64,000 bases of DNA from contig NZ_JAIVAT010000003.1 in the NCBI RefSeq assembly GCF_020172085.1, positions 372,001-436,000 of the forward strand, given 5' to 3'. Position 1 is the stretch's first letter, and each line of letters opens with the position of its first letter. Shown one piece after another: positions 26,636 through 36,015 of this stretch. A program made the position numbers and the translations under genes. Under the pieces are notes generated by a model. The model saw only the letters and a list, made by a program, of their open reading frames with translations, was not told the origin of the DNA and ran no database searches. This stretch comes from Rossellomorea aquimaris (GTDB taxonomy: Bacteria > Bacillota > Bacilli > Bacillales > Bacillaceae_B).

Positions 26636-28105
26636 GTGAGAGAGAAGATGGGGAAGTATGTTAGCCTGGCGAATGGTGTCGGGGCGTTTGCTGTGATAGC
26701 AGTTTTTGTTCTGCAGCTCATATGGGTTCCGTCCTTCGCGGCTACGTGGGACATGGTGGATTTCGCACTAGGTGTCCTGCATTTTGATATGTACCAGATG
26801 CAGCCCCATTTTCCCGGGTACCCTTATTTCATCCTGGGGGGGAAAGCCCTTCATCTGTTTGTGGATGACCCGGCTCAAGCATTGACCCTCTTTAATATCT
26901 TCCTTTACGGAAGTGCGATCATTCCGCTTTTTCTATTAGTAAAAAGAATGACCGTGCCGTCTTATGCAATGATGGCGACGGCGTTTATCTATACAAGCAG
27001 CTTTACGATCCTGATGGTGAATCAGCCCATGTCCGAGGGAGCTGCCCTCGGGATGATGTGGTGGTATATATGGAGTTTGGTGTTTGCGAAAGAGAAATCC
27101 CATAACGCCTACCTCATTCTCCCTCTGTTTCTATTCAGTCTCCTTCTTGGAATCAGGTTATCCTACCTGGTCCTTGGGATCGGCATCCTGATGGTCATTT
27201 ATAGCAAATGGAAATCCGGGATGCTGAAGGTCTTGGACATGCTCGTCTACATTCTGATTGCGATTCTCTTCCAGCTTCTATGGGTTTCAGGGATTAGTAT
27301 ATCTGAAGGCGGATACGGGAGCTTTCTTCGCTTGGCGCTTTCTTTCACGAATGGACATTTCCAGGAATGGGGTGGTGCGATCGGAGCGTCGGATCTCAGC
27401 ATGTCGGAGAGGTTTTTTAAATTGCTCTTTGTGAACACGATTTGGGTTGGAAGTGCGGGTGAATCGCTTCTCCTCCTCCTCTGTTTGGTTGTGGGTCTCA
27501 GCGTGTTCAGGAATTCTTCGATAGGGAAGTATTATCTGACAAGACTGATGCTGATTCTTCTTGGCAGTTATTTTCTTTGGGCAATATTCGCCCAGAATGT
27601 GATGAAGCCCCGTCATGCCCTGCCTTTGATCGGGATGAGTTTGTTTCTGATTGCGGGAGCGCTTTTTTCAAGAAGACGATCCAAAGGGGTATCGCTTTTT
27701 CTAATCTTGTTCCTTCTGCTTCAGGTTTTCCATACAAGTAAGCTATTATATACTCATACATCAGAAACTCCGGCAGTCTATCAGATGGCCGATTATTTAG
27801 AAGGAGAAGGTCGGCCACTTGTCGTTTATACGTGGGAAGAGTCAAGGGTGCTCGAATATCTTGCCGTTCCATTTACTCATAAGAAAGTACAAACTTATGA
27901 AGTGTTTGCCACTGACGCAGGATATTACCCTGACCGCGATATTTATCTGACGGATAAAGTGGTGGAAGGCTTTAAGGATCAGGGAATCTCGGTGGACGAA
28001 TTCATTAAAGTAGAAAAGCATTTCCATTCAAGTGAGCTCACCGACCCGATCTATCATGACCTTACACTATACAAGTGGGAGAAACCTAGGAAGGAGGAAG
28101 AATGA
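26636..28105 (+). CDS. Polytopic membrane glycosyltransferase-like protein (GT-C type)
   Basis: About 490 residues with ten or more predicted membrane helices and a soluble C-terminal part (about 390-490). The first extracytoplasmic loop, [14 protein letters not shown] followed by [13 protein letters not shown], has the acidic and PHFPGYP features of GT39/ArnT-like enzymes that use polyprenyl-phosphate sugars. It may be the acceptor-side enzyme for the product of the GT2 gene at 23353. Start uncertain: a promoter -10 ends at 26618, so GTG 26621 is unlikely. GTG 26636 with GAGGGTGA upstream is my choice; ATG 26648 is possible. Its stop overlaps the uvrC start region (ATGATG), so it is read into uvrC. 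Confidence 0.75.
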   Translation: MREKMGKYVSLANGVGAFAVIAVFVLQLIWVPSFAATWDMVDFALGVLHFDMYQMQPHFPGYPYFILGGKALHLFVDDPAQALTLFNIFLYGSAIIPLFLLVKRMTVPSYAMMATAFIYTSSFTILMVNQPMSEGAALGMMWWYIWSLVFAKEKSHNAYLILPLFLFSLLLGIRLSYLVLGIGILMVIYSKWKSGMLKVLDMLVYILIAILFQLLWVSGISISEGGYGSFLRLALSFTNGHFQEWGGAIGASDLSMSERFFKLLFVNTIWVGSAGESLLLLLCLVVGLSVFRNSSIGKYYLTRLMLILLGSYFLWAIFAQNVMKPRHALPLIGMSLFLIAGALFSRRRSKGVSLFLILFLLLQVFHTSKLLYTHTSETPAVYQMADYLEGEGRPLVVYTWEESRVLEYLAVPFTHKKVQTYEVFATDAGYYPDRDIYLTDKVVEGFKDQGISVDEFIKVEKHFHSSELTDPIYHDLTLYKWEKPRKEEE

Positions 28106-29874
28106 TGAATCAGAATATCACAAATAAATTAGCGCTGCTTCCTGACCAGCCTGGATGTTATTTAATGAAGGACAGGCAAGGGACGATTATCTATGTGGGA
28201 AAAGCGAAAGTGTTGAAGAACCGTGTTCGTTCTTATTTCACAGGTTCCCATGATGCAAAGACCCAGCGCCTTGTAGGGGAAATCGAAGACTTCGAATACA
28301 TCATGACGTCATCTGATCTGGAAGCCCTCGTGCTCGAAATGAATCTGATCAAAAAATATGACCCTAAGTATAATGTCATGTTAAAGGATGACAAAAGCTA
28401 TCCGTTCATAAAATTAACGAATGAACGACACCCAAGGCTCATCACCACCCGTAAAGTCCAAAGGGGTAAGGGGAAATACTTCGGACCATACCCGAACGTG
28501 GGAGCCGCAAATGAAACGAAAAAGCTACTCGATCGCCTGTATCCGTTACGAAAGTGTACGACCCTTCCTGACCGTGCCTGTCTTTACTATCATATGGGGC
28601 AATGTCTCGCTCCCTGCATTAAAGAAGTGAGCAAAGACACTTACCGTGACATGACGGATGAAATAACCCGTTTCTTGAATGGCGGCTATAAAGATATCAA
28701 GAATCAGCTAACGGTGAAAATGAACGAAGCGGCAGAGAACTTGGAATTCGAAAGGGCGAAGGAGTTCCGGGATCAGATCCTGCACATTGAAGCAACGATG
28801 GAAAAGCAAAAAATGACGATGACGGATTTCACAGATCGTGATGTGTTCGGATATTCCGTCGATAAAGGCTGGATGTGTGTACAGGTATTCTTTGTGCGTC
28901 AAGGAAAGCTTATAGAGAGGGATGTTTCCCTATTCCCCCTATATAATGAACCAGAGGACGAGTTCCTGACGTTCCTGGGTCAGTTCTACTCAAAGTCCAA
29001 TCATTTTAAGCCGAAGGAAATCTTCCTGCCTGAGGAAATCGATATCGATCTCGCTGAAAAGCTTCTTGAGGTGAAGATGACCCAGCCGAAACGCGGGAAG
29101 AAGAAAGAGCTCGTAAAGCTTGCCGAGAAAAATGCCAAGCAGGCGCTCGGGGAAAAGTTCGCCCTTATTGAAAGAGATGAAGAAAGGACGATCAAAGCGA
29201 TCGAACGTCTCGGGGAACACATGGGCATTTATACCCCATTCCGGATCGAAGCGTTTGACAACTCCAATATTCAAGGATCAGATCCTGTATCGGCCATGAT
29301 CGTATTCGTGGACGGCAAACCTGCGAAGAAAGAATATCGCAAGTATAAGATTAAAACGGTAAAAGGCCCCGATGATTATGATTCTATGAGGGAAGTTGTG
29401 CGCAGAAGGTATACAAGGGTGTTGAAAGACGCACTTCCTTTACCGGACCTCATTATCATCGATGGTGGGAAAGGGCAGATCGAAGCTGCGAGGGATGTCA
29501 TCGAGAATGAACTGGGCCTCGATATCCCAATCGGGGGACTTGCGAAAGATGATAAGCATCAGACGTCGGAATTGCTTTACGGGAACCCGTTACAAATCGT
29601 TCCTCTGGAGAAACGAAGCCAGGAATTTTACCTTCTTCAACGGATCCAGGACGAAGTCCACCGCTTTGCCATCACCTTCCACCGCCAGCTGAGAGGAAAA
29701 AGCGCCTTCCAATCCACCCTTGATGAAATCGACGGCATCGGACCGAAAAGGAAAAAACAACTTCTCAAGCACTTCGGTTCAATGAAAAAGATGAAGGATG
29801 CGACAGCGGAAGAATTCATGGAAATTGGAATACCCGAAGCCGTCGCGAAGGTATTGGTGGAGAAGTTGAAGTAA
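28105..29874 (+). CDS. uvrC: Excinuclease ABC subunit C
   Basis: A 589-residue nuclease of nucleotide-excision repair that makes both incisions around UvrB-bound lesions. It has an N-terminal GIY-YIG domain ([20 protein letters not shown], about 14-33), a Cys-rich region [13 protein letters not shown], the UVR UvrB-binding motif near [19 protein letters not shown] (about 205-225), the RNase H-like endonuclease core ([30 protein letters not shown]) and C-terminal helix-hairpin-helix motifs ([17 protein letters not shown]). AAGGAGG precedes two consecutive ATG codons (28102, 28105); the second gives the B. subtilis-like [13 protein letters not shown]. Here it is co-transcribed with a glycosyltransferase rather than following trxA directly as in B. 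subtilis. Confidence 0.97.
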   Translation: MNQNITNKLALLPDQPGCYLMKDRQGTIIYVGKAKVLKNRVRSYFTGSHDAKTQRLVGEIEDFEYIMTSSDLEALVLEMNLIKKYDPKYNVMLKDDKSYPFIKLTNERHPRLITTRKVQRGKGKYFGPYPNVGAANETKKLLDRLYPLRKCTTLPDRACLYYHMGQCLAPCIKEVSKDTYRDMTDEITRFLNGGYKDIKNQLTVKMNEAAENLEFERAKEFRDQILHIEATMEKQKMTMTDFTDRDVFGYSVDKGWMCVQVFFVRQGKLIERDVSLFPLYNEPEDEFLTFLGQFYSKSNHFKPKEIFLPEEIDIDLAEKLLEVKMTQPKRGKKKELVKLAEKNAKQALGEKFALIERDEERTIKAIERLGEHMGIYTPFRIEAFDNSNIQGSDPVSAMIVFVDGKPAKKEYRKYKIKTVKGPDDYDSMREVVRRRYTRVLKDALPLPDLIIIDGGKGQIEAARDVIENELGLDIPIGGLAKDDKHQTSELLYGNPLQIVPLEKRSQEFYLLQRIQDEVHRFAITFHRQLRGKSAFQSTLDEIDGIGPKRKKQLLKHFGSMKKMKDATAEEFMEIGIPEAVAKVLVEKLK

Positions 29875-29963
29875 GTGTTGCTTGAAAGTCATATTCTTTT
29901 ACTTCAAACAGAAAGATTGTTCGGTTTATTTATTTCTTCAGCAGACACTAGTGAACAAGCAGA

Positions 29964-30104
29964 GTTGATTGGAGCGGAAGGTGCTCGACTCCTGCGGGAA
30001 ATCCCGAAAAGCGGGGCTGGACAAGTATAGAACTCCCACTACAATAGCCCGAGAAGGCTCACCGCCAGCCCCGCGGAAAGCGAGCACCTGGAGCGCAAAT
30101 CAAC
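29964..30104. repeat. Long imperfect palindrome, family 2, copy 2
   Basis: A 141-bp copy with the same ends as the element at 26415 (GTTGATTGGAGCGGAAGGTG at the left, GCGAGCACCTGGAGCGCAAATCAAC split at the right). The two differ mainly in the centre. Flanking AAGCA/TTGCT extends the pairing. It lies between uvrC and the lysC promoter. Confidence 0.85.
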
Positions 30105-30168
30105 CACTACTTGCTCATTAGAAACGGCTTACCAACCAATAAAAAGGAAATATTGAATCAATTAATCA

Positions 30169-30197
30169 TTGAATCAATATTTCCTCTGTGCTATAAT
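30169..30197 (+). promoter_or_regulatory. Sigma-A promoter of the lysC leader
   Basis: TTGAAT (30169-30174), a 17-base spacer and an extended -10, TGCTATAAT (ending 30197). The -35 overlaps the second of two ATTGAATCAAT palindromes (30152-30162 and 30169-30179). Confidence 0.85.
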
Positions 30198-30230
30198 TAA
30201 CGAAAATTTATAACATTATCACTTTTAAAA

Positions 30231-30406
30231 GTGGTGATAGAGGTGCGAACTTCAAGAGTACAGGCAAAGAGGAGAATGAGCTCCATTGAGATGTCTGGAA
30301 AGGGGAGAATCGCCGAAGTGGCTATAGTCTCATGCTGTATCCGCTGGTTCTACGTTTAAGAAATGTAGGATTGTCAAGATGATTCAATCTTGGAGAGCTA
30401 TCTCAC
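30231..30406 (+). ncRNA. Lysine riboswitch (L-box) of lysC
   Basis: Aptamer landmarks are present: GTGATAGAGGTGCGAAC at the 5' side, CTTCAAGAGTA, GGAAAGGGGAGAATCGCCGAAGT in two parts around the core, CTGGTTCTAC and the closing CTATCTCAC (30398-30406), which pairs with the first segment to form P1. Lysine binding favours the terminator at 30447, reducing lysC expression. This matches the known Bacillus lysC leader in sequence and position. Confidence 0.95.
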
Positions 30407-30446
30407 AATGCCGATGAACCTATTTGTATGTTCTGCTGTATGTTCA

Positions 30447-30481
30447 TAAAGCAATGAGATATTATTCTCATTGCTTTTTTT
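30447..30481 (+). terminator. Expression-platform terminator of the lysine riboswitch
   Basis: AAAGCAATGAGA pairs with TCTCATTGCTTT around a short AT-rich loop and is followed by TTTTT. It lies 40 bases after the aptamer and 120 before lysC. Confidence 0.9.
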
Positions 30482-30600
30482 ATTATCAGCGCAGGGTTTG
30501 GTCAAACAAATCCTGTTCTATGAACGTTTAGGATGATTGTGATTGTACTCTTCATCATCAAAAAGAGTAGCGAGTATGCGCTCAGAAAGAGGGAGAAGTC

Positions 30601-31839
30601 GTGAGTATTATTGTTCAAAAATTCGGAGGAACATCTGTAGGATCTGTGGAAAGAATTCAAAATGTTGCGTCAAGGATCATTGAAGAGAAAGAAAGGGGAA
30701 ACGATGTGGTCGTCGTCGTATCTGCCATGGGGAAAACGACGGATACACTCGTCGGACTGGCGAGGGAAATTACGTCACAGCCGAGTAAAAGGGAAATGGA
30801 TATGCTGCTTTCAACCGGAGAGCAGGTGACCATATCCCTCCTGACGATGGCCCTCATCCAATCAGGGCATGATGCCATTTCATTCACCGGCTGGCAGGCA
30901 GGTATTGAGACGGAATCTGTTCATAGCAATGCGCGGATTACCAATATTCATACCGAAAAAATGTCGGCTCACCTTCAGGAAGGCAGGGTGGTTATCGTAG
31001 CTGGATTCCAGGGGATGACTGAGGCAGGAGAGATCACCACACTTGGAAGAGGCGGATCCGATACTACTGCCGTAGCCATAGCGGCCGCCCTCAAGGCTGA
31101 ACGCTGTGACATTTATACAGATGTGGACGGAGTATACACGACAGATCCACGATATATTCAAGGGGCAAGAAAGTTACCGTCCATTTCCTATGATGAAATG
31201 CTTGAACTTGCGAACCTTGGGGCGGGGGTCCTGCATCCAAGAGCAGTGGAGTTTGCCAAGAATTATCAGATACCGTTAGAAGTCAGATCCAGCATTGAAA
31301 GAGTGGAAGGAACGTATATTGAGGAGGAAGCAAGCATGGAACAGAACTTAATTGTGAGAGGCGTAGCCTTTGAAAATGAAATTACGCGTGTTACTGTATT
31401 TGGACTACAAAACGCTTTAACAGGACTTTCATCCGTATTCACCACGTTAGCAAAAAATCATTTAAATGTAGACATCATCATTCAGACCCAGACGGATCAA
31501 CATACAACGAATCTTTCCTTCTCCATCAAAGAGCAGGATCTTGAGGAAACCCTTGCTGTGCTGGAGCAAAATAAAGAGCAGTTGGATTTCACACATATCG
31601 AGCATGAAAGCGGGCTGGCGAAAGTATCGATCGTCGGTTCAGGTATGATTTCCAATCCTGGTGTTGCTGCGGAAATGTTTGAAGTACTGGCTCAGCATGA
31701 CATTGTCGTGAAGATGGTCAGTACCTCTGAGATTAAGGTGTCTACGGTCGTAGACGGGGAAAATATGCAAAAGGCAGCCGGTGTCTTACATACTGCCTTC
31801 AATCTTGATGCAGTGAAAATGGAAGAAATCACGCTGTAA
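30601..31839 (+). CDS. lysC: Aspartokinase II, alpha subunit (lysine-sensitive)
   Basis: A 412-residue kinase that phosphorylates L-aspartate at the head of lysine, threonine, methionine and diaminopimelate synthesis. The kinase domain begins VQKFGGTSVGSVERIQ (4-19) and includes VVVVSAMGKTTD and TLGRGGSDTTAVAIAAAL. The C-terminal third holds two ACT domains (RVTVFGLQNALTGLSSVF, KVSIVGSGMISNPGVAAEMF) for feedback by lysine. GTG start with GGGAGAAG. Expression is gated by the lysine riboswitch upstream. An internal start encodes the separate beta subunit. Confidence 0.97.
   Translation: MSIIVQKFGGTSVGSVERIQNVASRIIEEKERGNDVVVVVSAMGKTTDTLVGLAREITSQPSKREMDMLLSTGEQVTISLLTMALIQSGHDAISFTGWQAGIETESVHSNARITNIHTEKMSAHLQEGRVVIVAGFQGMTEAGEITTLGRGGSDTTAVAIAAALKAERCDIYTDVDGVYTTDPRYIQGARKLPSISYDEMLELANLGAGVLHPRAVEFAKNYQIPLEVRSSIERVEGTYIEEEASMEQNLIVRGVAFENEITRVTVFGLQNALTGLSSVFTTLAKNHLNVDIIIQTQTDQHTTNLSFSIKEQDLEETLAVLEQNKEQLDFTHIEHESGLAKVSIVGSGMISNPGVAAEMFEVLAQHDIVVKMVSTSEIKVSTVVDGENMQKAAGVLHTAFNLDAVKMEEITL
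31336..31839 (+). CDS. lysC: Aspartokinase II beta subunit from an internal in-frame start
   Basis: Within lysC, GAGGAGGAAG (31321-31330) stands 5 bases ahead of ATG 31336, in frame with the main reading. It would produce a 167-residue protein consisting of the two ACT domains only. In B. subtilis the alpha2beta2 aspartokinase II is made exactly this way, the beta subunit being identical to the C-terminus of alpha. The conserved strong internal ribosome binding site here supports the same arrangement. Confidence 0.85.
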   Translation: MEQNLIVRGVAFENEITRVTVFGLQNALTGLSSVFTTLAKNHLNVDIIIQTQTDQHTTNLSFSIKEQDLEETLAVLEQNKEQLDFTHIEHESGLAKVSIVGSGMISNPGVAAEMFEVLAQHDIVVKMVSTSEIKVSTVVDGENMQKAAGVLHTAFNLDAVKMEEITL

Positions 31840-31848
31840 AATTATCAT

Positions 31849-31888
31849 AAAAAAGGGTTGCCCTGGACATACAGAGCAACCCTTTATT
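31849..31888. terminator. Bidirectional terminator between lysC and yslB
   Basis: AAAGGGTTGC and GCAACCCTTT form a perfect 10-bp stem. The T-run is short on the plus strand (TTTATT) and good on the minus strand (TTTTTTAT), so it serves both convergent genes, yslB better. Confidence 0.82.
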
Positions 31889-31903
31889 AGAGATTGAACA
31901 GGC

Positions 31904-32341
31904 CTATTCAATTCGGTCTTTATCGTCCCATCTCACAACCACTTTCACTGATTTGTTTCGTTTATGTAATTCATCAGCAGCTTCTGCCACGCATTTTCTT
32001 TGAAGCTGAATTTGTTCGGCAATAAAGCCTGTTTCCAATTTGAAGTTTACATCTGTTTTCATAGACAGACGCCGTTCGATCACTGGTCCGTTTAACTCAA
32101 AGGTCATTTCGTTCTTTTTCTGTTCCAGAAGTGTAAGGACACCCCAGCCGGCCTCATTGAAAAAAGAGGATACTTCCTCCGTTGACTGCAGTGGGAATTT
32201 CCGGGAGAGTTGTTTTCCACCCCAGTAAAGAATGTCGGGCGTATGCTTCCCTAATATTTCTGGAATCAATATGTCGCGCAGCATTTCATATCCGAAGATT
32301 GGAACGGACGGTTCATGCACTTCTTCTTTTTTCTGTTCCAA
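31904..32341 (-). CDS. yslB: DUF2507 family protein
   Basis: A 145-residue soluble protein matching YslB by position (between lysC and sdhC, opposite strand) and by sequence features: VPIFGYEMLRDILIPEILGKH, ILYWGGKQLSRKFPL, FFNEAGWGVLTLLEQKKNE and the C-terminal FIAEQIQLQRKCVAEA. The fold resembles the 4-vinyl reductase/V4R type, but function is unknown. TTG start at 32341 with AAGAGGGG upstream. Conserved throughout Bacillaceae at this locus. Confidence 0.85.
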   Translation of the reverse strand: MEQKKEEVHEPSVPIFGYEMLRDILIPEILGKHTPDILYWGGKQLSRKFPLQSTEEVSSFFNEAGWGVLTLLEQKKNEMTFELNGPVIERRLSMKTDVNFKLETGFIAEQIQLQRKCVAEAADELHKRNKSVKVVVRWDDKDRIE

Positions 32342-32446
32342 GTAAATCCCCTCTTTCTATAAAACTATTATATACGTGAAAAGGGGAATTATCATCCCAT
32401 ATGTCGAAAAAAGAACCTTGGGATATTTTGGTGATATAATATTTAT

Positions 32447-32586
32447 TGTCCGTTTATTAGAATTTTCGGACATTTAATTGGACGAAACCTCGTCTTTTCT
32501 GTTATCAATATATTAAAAATATTTTTGCGGTATTGTCGAATTTATGTATACGTTTTCTTGACGCTTCCACTCCTTGGGAGTAAAAT
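32447..32586 (+). promoter_or_regulatory. sdhC upstream region: promoter and inverted repeat
   Basis: The promoter is TTGACG (32558-32563), a 17-base spacer and TAAAAT (32581-32586), followed by a leader of about 100 bases. Further upstream an inverted repeat TGTCCG-N14-CGGACA (32447-32472) could be an operator. An extended -10-like TGATATAAT (ending 32440) lies just before it. The long untranslated leader fits post-transcriptional control, known for B. subtilis sdh. Confidence 0.65.
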
Positions 32587-32692
32587 GAACATGTCACATT
32601 ATTGTTACAATATAAAATATGTATCGTCGTCTAATTGGTAATGAATGGCATTAGAAAACGAATTCATATTTTATCATTAAGGGGGGTAAATC

Positions 32693-33301
32693 ATGGCTGG
32701 AAATCGAGAATTTAATTATCGCAGGCTTCATTCATTGCTAGGTGTTATTCCAGTTGGATTATTTTTAACACAACATTTAGTCGTGAACCATTTTGCCACT
32801 GGTGGGGAAGAATCATTCAACCAAGCGGCACACTTTATGGAAAGTCTTCCTTTCCGTTATTTCCTTGAAATCTTTATCATCTTCCTTCCATTGTATTTCC
32901 ATGCAATTTACGGAATTTACATTGCATTCACTTCAAAGAATAATGCAAGTAGGTTTGGATATTTCCGTAACTGGATGTTTTTACTTCAACGTGTATCTGG
33001 AGTGATCACATTCATTTTCGTAACATGGCATATCTGGGAAACAAGAGTCGCGGCAGCTTTTGGAGCTGAAGTGAACTTTCAAATGATGGAAAACATTTTA
33101 TCTAATCCATTGATGCTAGGATTTTATGTGCTGGGTGTTCTTTCAACGATTTTCCACTTTGCAAATGGATTATGGTCATTCTGCGTTAGCTGGGGACTTA
33201 CAGTTACACCACGTTCTCAATTAATTGCTACATATGTTACGATCGGGATTTTTGTTGCGTTATCGATTGTCGGTATGCGTGCAATCTTTGCCTTCGTATA
33301 A
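32693..33301 (+). CDS. sdhC: Succinate dehydrogenase cytochrome b558 subunit
   Basis: A 202-residue membrane anchor with five helices that binds two b haems and links SdhAB to menaquinone. Typical for Bacillus: NREFNYRRLHSLLGVIPVGLFLTQHLVVNHFA at the N-terminus (conserved His residues for haem), RNWMFLLQRVSGVITFIFVTWHIWETR, and VLSTIFHFANGLWSFCVSWGLTV. Ribosome binding site AAGGGGGG. First gene of sdhCAB. Confidence 0.96.
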   Translation: MAGNREFNYRRLHSLLGVIPVGLFLTQHLVVNHFATGGEESFNQAAHFMESLPFRYFLEIFIIFLPLYFHAIYGIYIAFTSKNNASRFGYFRNWMFLLQRVSGVITFIFVTWHIWETRVAAAFGAEVNFQMMENILSNPLMLGFYVLGVLSTIFHFANGLWSFCVSWGLTVTPRSQLIATYVTIGIFVALSIVGMRAIFAFV

Positions 33302-33373
33302 GCAGAAACGATATACGAGTCTGATAGATTAAGTAAGTGCTCTGAAGTATGGTAGGAAAAGGAGTGAGTCACG

Positions 33374-35137
33374 ATGAGTAAAGGCAAAATCATCGTTGTC
33401 GGTGGCGGTTTAGCCGGCCTGATGGCCACAATTAAAGCAGCAGAAAAAGGAACGCAAGTGGATTTATTCTCACTGGTACCCGTTAAGCGTTCCCACTCTG
33501 TATGTGCACAAGGTGGTATTAACGGAGCCGTTAATACAAAGGGAGAAGGAGACTCTCCTTGGGAACATTTTGATGATACGGTATACGGTGGGGATTTCTT
33601 AGCGAATCAACCGCCTGTTAAGGCAATGACTGAAGCAGCACCAGGGATTATTCATTTACTCGACCGTATGGGAGTTATGTTTAATCGTACACCTGAAGGA
33701 TTGCTGGATTTCCGTCGTTTCGGTGGAACACAGCACCATAGAACCGCTTTCGCAGGTGCTACGACTGGTCAGCAATTATTATACGCCTTGGACGAGCAGG
33801 TACGCCGTCATGAAGTAGCAGGTTTAGTAAGCAAGTTTGAAGGCTGGGAATTCCTTGGAGTCGTCATCGATGACGAAGGAGTCGCACGTGGGATCGTTGC
33901 TCAAAACCTTCAAACGATGGAAATCAAATCCTTCGCAGCGGATGCCGTTATTATGGCGTCTGGTGGACCGGGAATTATTTTCGGAAAGTCTACAAACTCT
34001 GTCATCAATACAGGTTCAGCTGCTTCGATCGTTTATCAGCAAGGTGCTTATTATGCAAATGGTGAGTTCATTCAAATTCACCCGACAGCCATTCCTGGGG
34101 ACGATAAGCTTCGCCTCATGAGTGAATCGGCACGTGGAGAAGGTGGACGTGTCTGGACGTATAAAGACGGTAAGCCTTGGTACTTCCTTGAAGAGAAGTA
34201 TCCTGCATACGGAAACCTTGTTCCCCGTGATATCGCAACACGTGAAATCTTTGATGTGTGCGTAAACCAGAAGCTTGGTATCAACGGTGAAAACATGGTG
34301 TACCTGGATCTATCTCATAAAGATTCAAAAGAGCTTGATATCAAGCTTGGTGGAATCATCGAAATTTATGAGAAGTTCATGGGTGATGATCCACGTAAAG
34401 TACCAATGAAAATCTTCCCTGCGGTTCACTATTCAATGGGTGGTCTATGGGTCGACTATGATCAAATGACCAATATACCTGGTTTATTCGCAGCTGGTGA
34501 GTGTGATTATTCTCAGCACGGTGGAAACCGATTGGGAGCGAACTCATTACTATCTGCTATCTACGGTGGTATGGTTGCCGGACCTAATGCCATTAAATAT
34601 ATTGAGGGTCTTGAGAAAACGGTTGAATCTGTTCCTTCATCCGTATTCGACCGCTATGTAAAACAGGAAGAAGAAAAATGGAACAACATCATGTCCCTGA
34701 ATGGCACGGAAAATGCGTATGTCATTCATAAAGAGCTTGGTGAATGGATGACGGATAATGTTACAGTTGTACGCCATAACGACAAGCTGAAACAAACGGA
34801 TGAGAAGATTCAGGAACTGATGGAACGTTACCAAAATATCAATATCAATGATACGGCTAAATGGAGCAACCAAGGAGCGACGTTCACACGTCAATTGTGG
34901 AACATGCTGCAGCTTGCCCGTGTTATTACAATCGGTGCATTAAACCGTAATGAGAGCCGTGGAGCTCATTACAAGCCTGACTTCCCTGAACGTAATGATG
35001 AAGAATTCCTGAAAACGACGATGGCTAAGTACAATGCTTCAACGAATTCACCCGAATTCCATTACGAGGAAGTTGACACTTCACTAATCGCACCGCGTAA
35101 GCGTGACTATTCTAAGAGCAAAGGGGGAAATAAATGA
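33374..35137 (+). CDS. sdhA: Succinate dehydrogenase flavoprotein subunit
   Basis: A 587-residue subunit that oxidises succinate to fumarate in the TCA cycle. The FAD dinucleotide motif is IIVVGGGLAGLMATIKAAEKG (5-25). HSVCAQGGINGAV includes the His that carries covalent FAD, and HPTAIPGDDKLRLMSESARGEGG carries catalytic residues, with RDIATREI following. GECDYSQHGGNRLGANSLL lies near the C-terminal part of the FAD domain. AAAGGAG ribosome binding site. It overlaps sdhB by 4 bases (ATGA), so translation is coupled. Confidence 0.98.
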   Translation: MSKGKIIVVGGGLAGLMATIKAAEKGTQVDLFSLVPVKRSHSVCAQGGINGAVNTKGEGDSPWEHFDDTVYGGDFLANQPPVKAMTEAAPGIIHLLDRMGVMFNRTPEGLLDFRRFGGTQHHRTAFAGATTGQQLLYALDEQVRRHEVAGLVSKFEGWEFLGVVIDDEGVARGIVAQNLQTMEIKSFAADAVIMASGGPGIIFGKSTNSVINTGSAASIVYQQGAYYANGEFIQIHPTAIPGDDKLRLMSESARGEGGRVWTYKDGKPWYFLEEKYPAYGNLVPRDIATREIFDVCVNQKLGINGENMVYLDLSHKDSKELDIKLGGIIEIYEKFMGDDPRKVPMKIFPAVHYSMGGLWVDYDQMTNIPGLFAAGECDYSQHGGNRLGANSLLSAIYGGMVAGPNAIKYIEGLEKTVESVPSSVFDRYVKQEEEKWNNIMSLNGTENAYVIHKELGEWMTDNVTVVRHNDKLKQTDEKIQELMERYQNININDTAKWSNQGATFTRQLWNMLQLARVITIGALNRNESRGAHYKPDFPERNDEEFLKTTMAKYNASTNSPEFHYEEVDTSLIAPRKRDYSKSKGGNK

Positions 35138-35904
35138 TGAGTGAAAATAAAAAAGTCCGTTTTATCATTACTCGTCAAGAAAGCCCGGAAACTGCCCCTT
35201 TCCAAGAAGAGTTCGAACTTGATTATCGTCCGAATATGAACGTGATTTCCGCGTTGATGGAAATCCGTCGTAATCCGGTCAATGCAAAAGGGGAACACAC
35301 GACTCCGATCAACTGGGATATGAACTGTCTGGAAGAGGTATGTGGAGCTTGTTCAATGGTGATCAACGGAAAGCCGAGACAATCGTGTACGGCGTTGGTT
35401 GATCAATTAGAACAGCCGATCCGTCTTGAGCCAATGCGTACTTTCCCTGTTGTTCGTGACCTGCAGGTAGACCGCAGTCGCATGTTCGACAGCTTGAAGA
35501 AAGTCAAAGCATGGATTCCGATTGATGGAACTTACGATCTTGGTCCGGGACCACGTATGCCTGAGAAGAAACGTCAGTGGGCATATGAACTATCAAAATG
35601 TATGACTTGTGGTGTATGTCTGGAAGCATGTCCGAATGTAAACAGCAAATCAGACTTCATCGGGCCTGCCCCATTATCTCAAGTTCGCTTATTCAATGCG
35701 CATCCAACGGGTGCCATGAATCAGGATGAGCGTCTTGAATCGATCATGGGCGACGGTGGACTTGCCAACTGTGGGAACTCACAAAACTGTGTGCAATCTT
35801 GTCCGAAAGGAATTCCTTTGACGACTTCAATTGCCGCATTGAACAGGGAAACGACATTCCAAATGTTCAAAAACTTCTTCGGAAGCGACCATATGGTTGA
35901 CTAA
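35134..35904 (+). CDS. sdhB: Succinate dehydrogenase iron-sulfur subunit
   Basis: A 256-residue electron-transfer subunit. The [2Fe-2S] cluster ligands lie in CLEEVCGACSMVINGKPRQSC (about 66-86). The [4Fe-4S] and [3Fe-4S] ligands lie in CMTCGVCLEACPNVN (about 156-170) and CGNSQNCVQSCPKGIPL (about 210-226). Two consecutive ATG codons (35134, 35137) follow AAAGGGGG; either may be used. Last gene of sdhCAB, followed by a terminator. Confidence 0.97.
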   Translation: MMSENKKVRFIITRQESPETAPFQEEFELDYRPNMNVISALMEIRRNPVNAKGEHTTPINWDMNCLEEVCGACSMVINGKPRQSCTALVDQLEQPIRLEPMRTFPVVRDLQVDRSRMFDSLKKVKAWIPIDGTYDLGPGPRMPEKKRQWAYELSKCMTCGVCLEACPNVNSKSDFIGPAPLSQVRLFNAHPTGAMNQDERLESIMGDGGLANCGNSQNCVQSCPKGIPLTTSIAALNRETTFQMFKNFFGSDHMVD

Positions 35905-35917
35905 TCTATATTTCAAT

Positions 35918-35949
35918 AGCACTCTCCTTCGGGGGAGTGCTTTTTTATT
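35918..35949 (+). terminator. Terminator of sdhCAB
   Basis: AGCACTCTCC and GGGGAGTGCT pair around a TTCG-type loop, followed by TTTTTT. Confidence 0.9.
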
Positions 35950-36015
35950 TCCTCATAAAACAAGGGTTTTTGATGCATAGTAGACACAAATGAGTTCATT
36001 GCAGGAGTGATGAAA

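Noticed and set aside
26365-26754. A 129-codon minus-strand frame before the GT-C gene
   Set aside because: It spans the family 2 palindrome, the promoter and the start of the plus-strand gene; no ribosome binding site or family resemblance.
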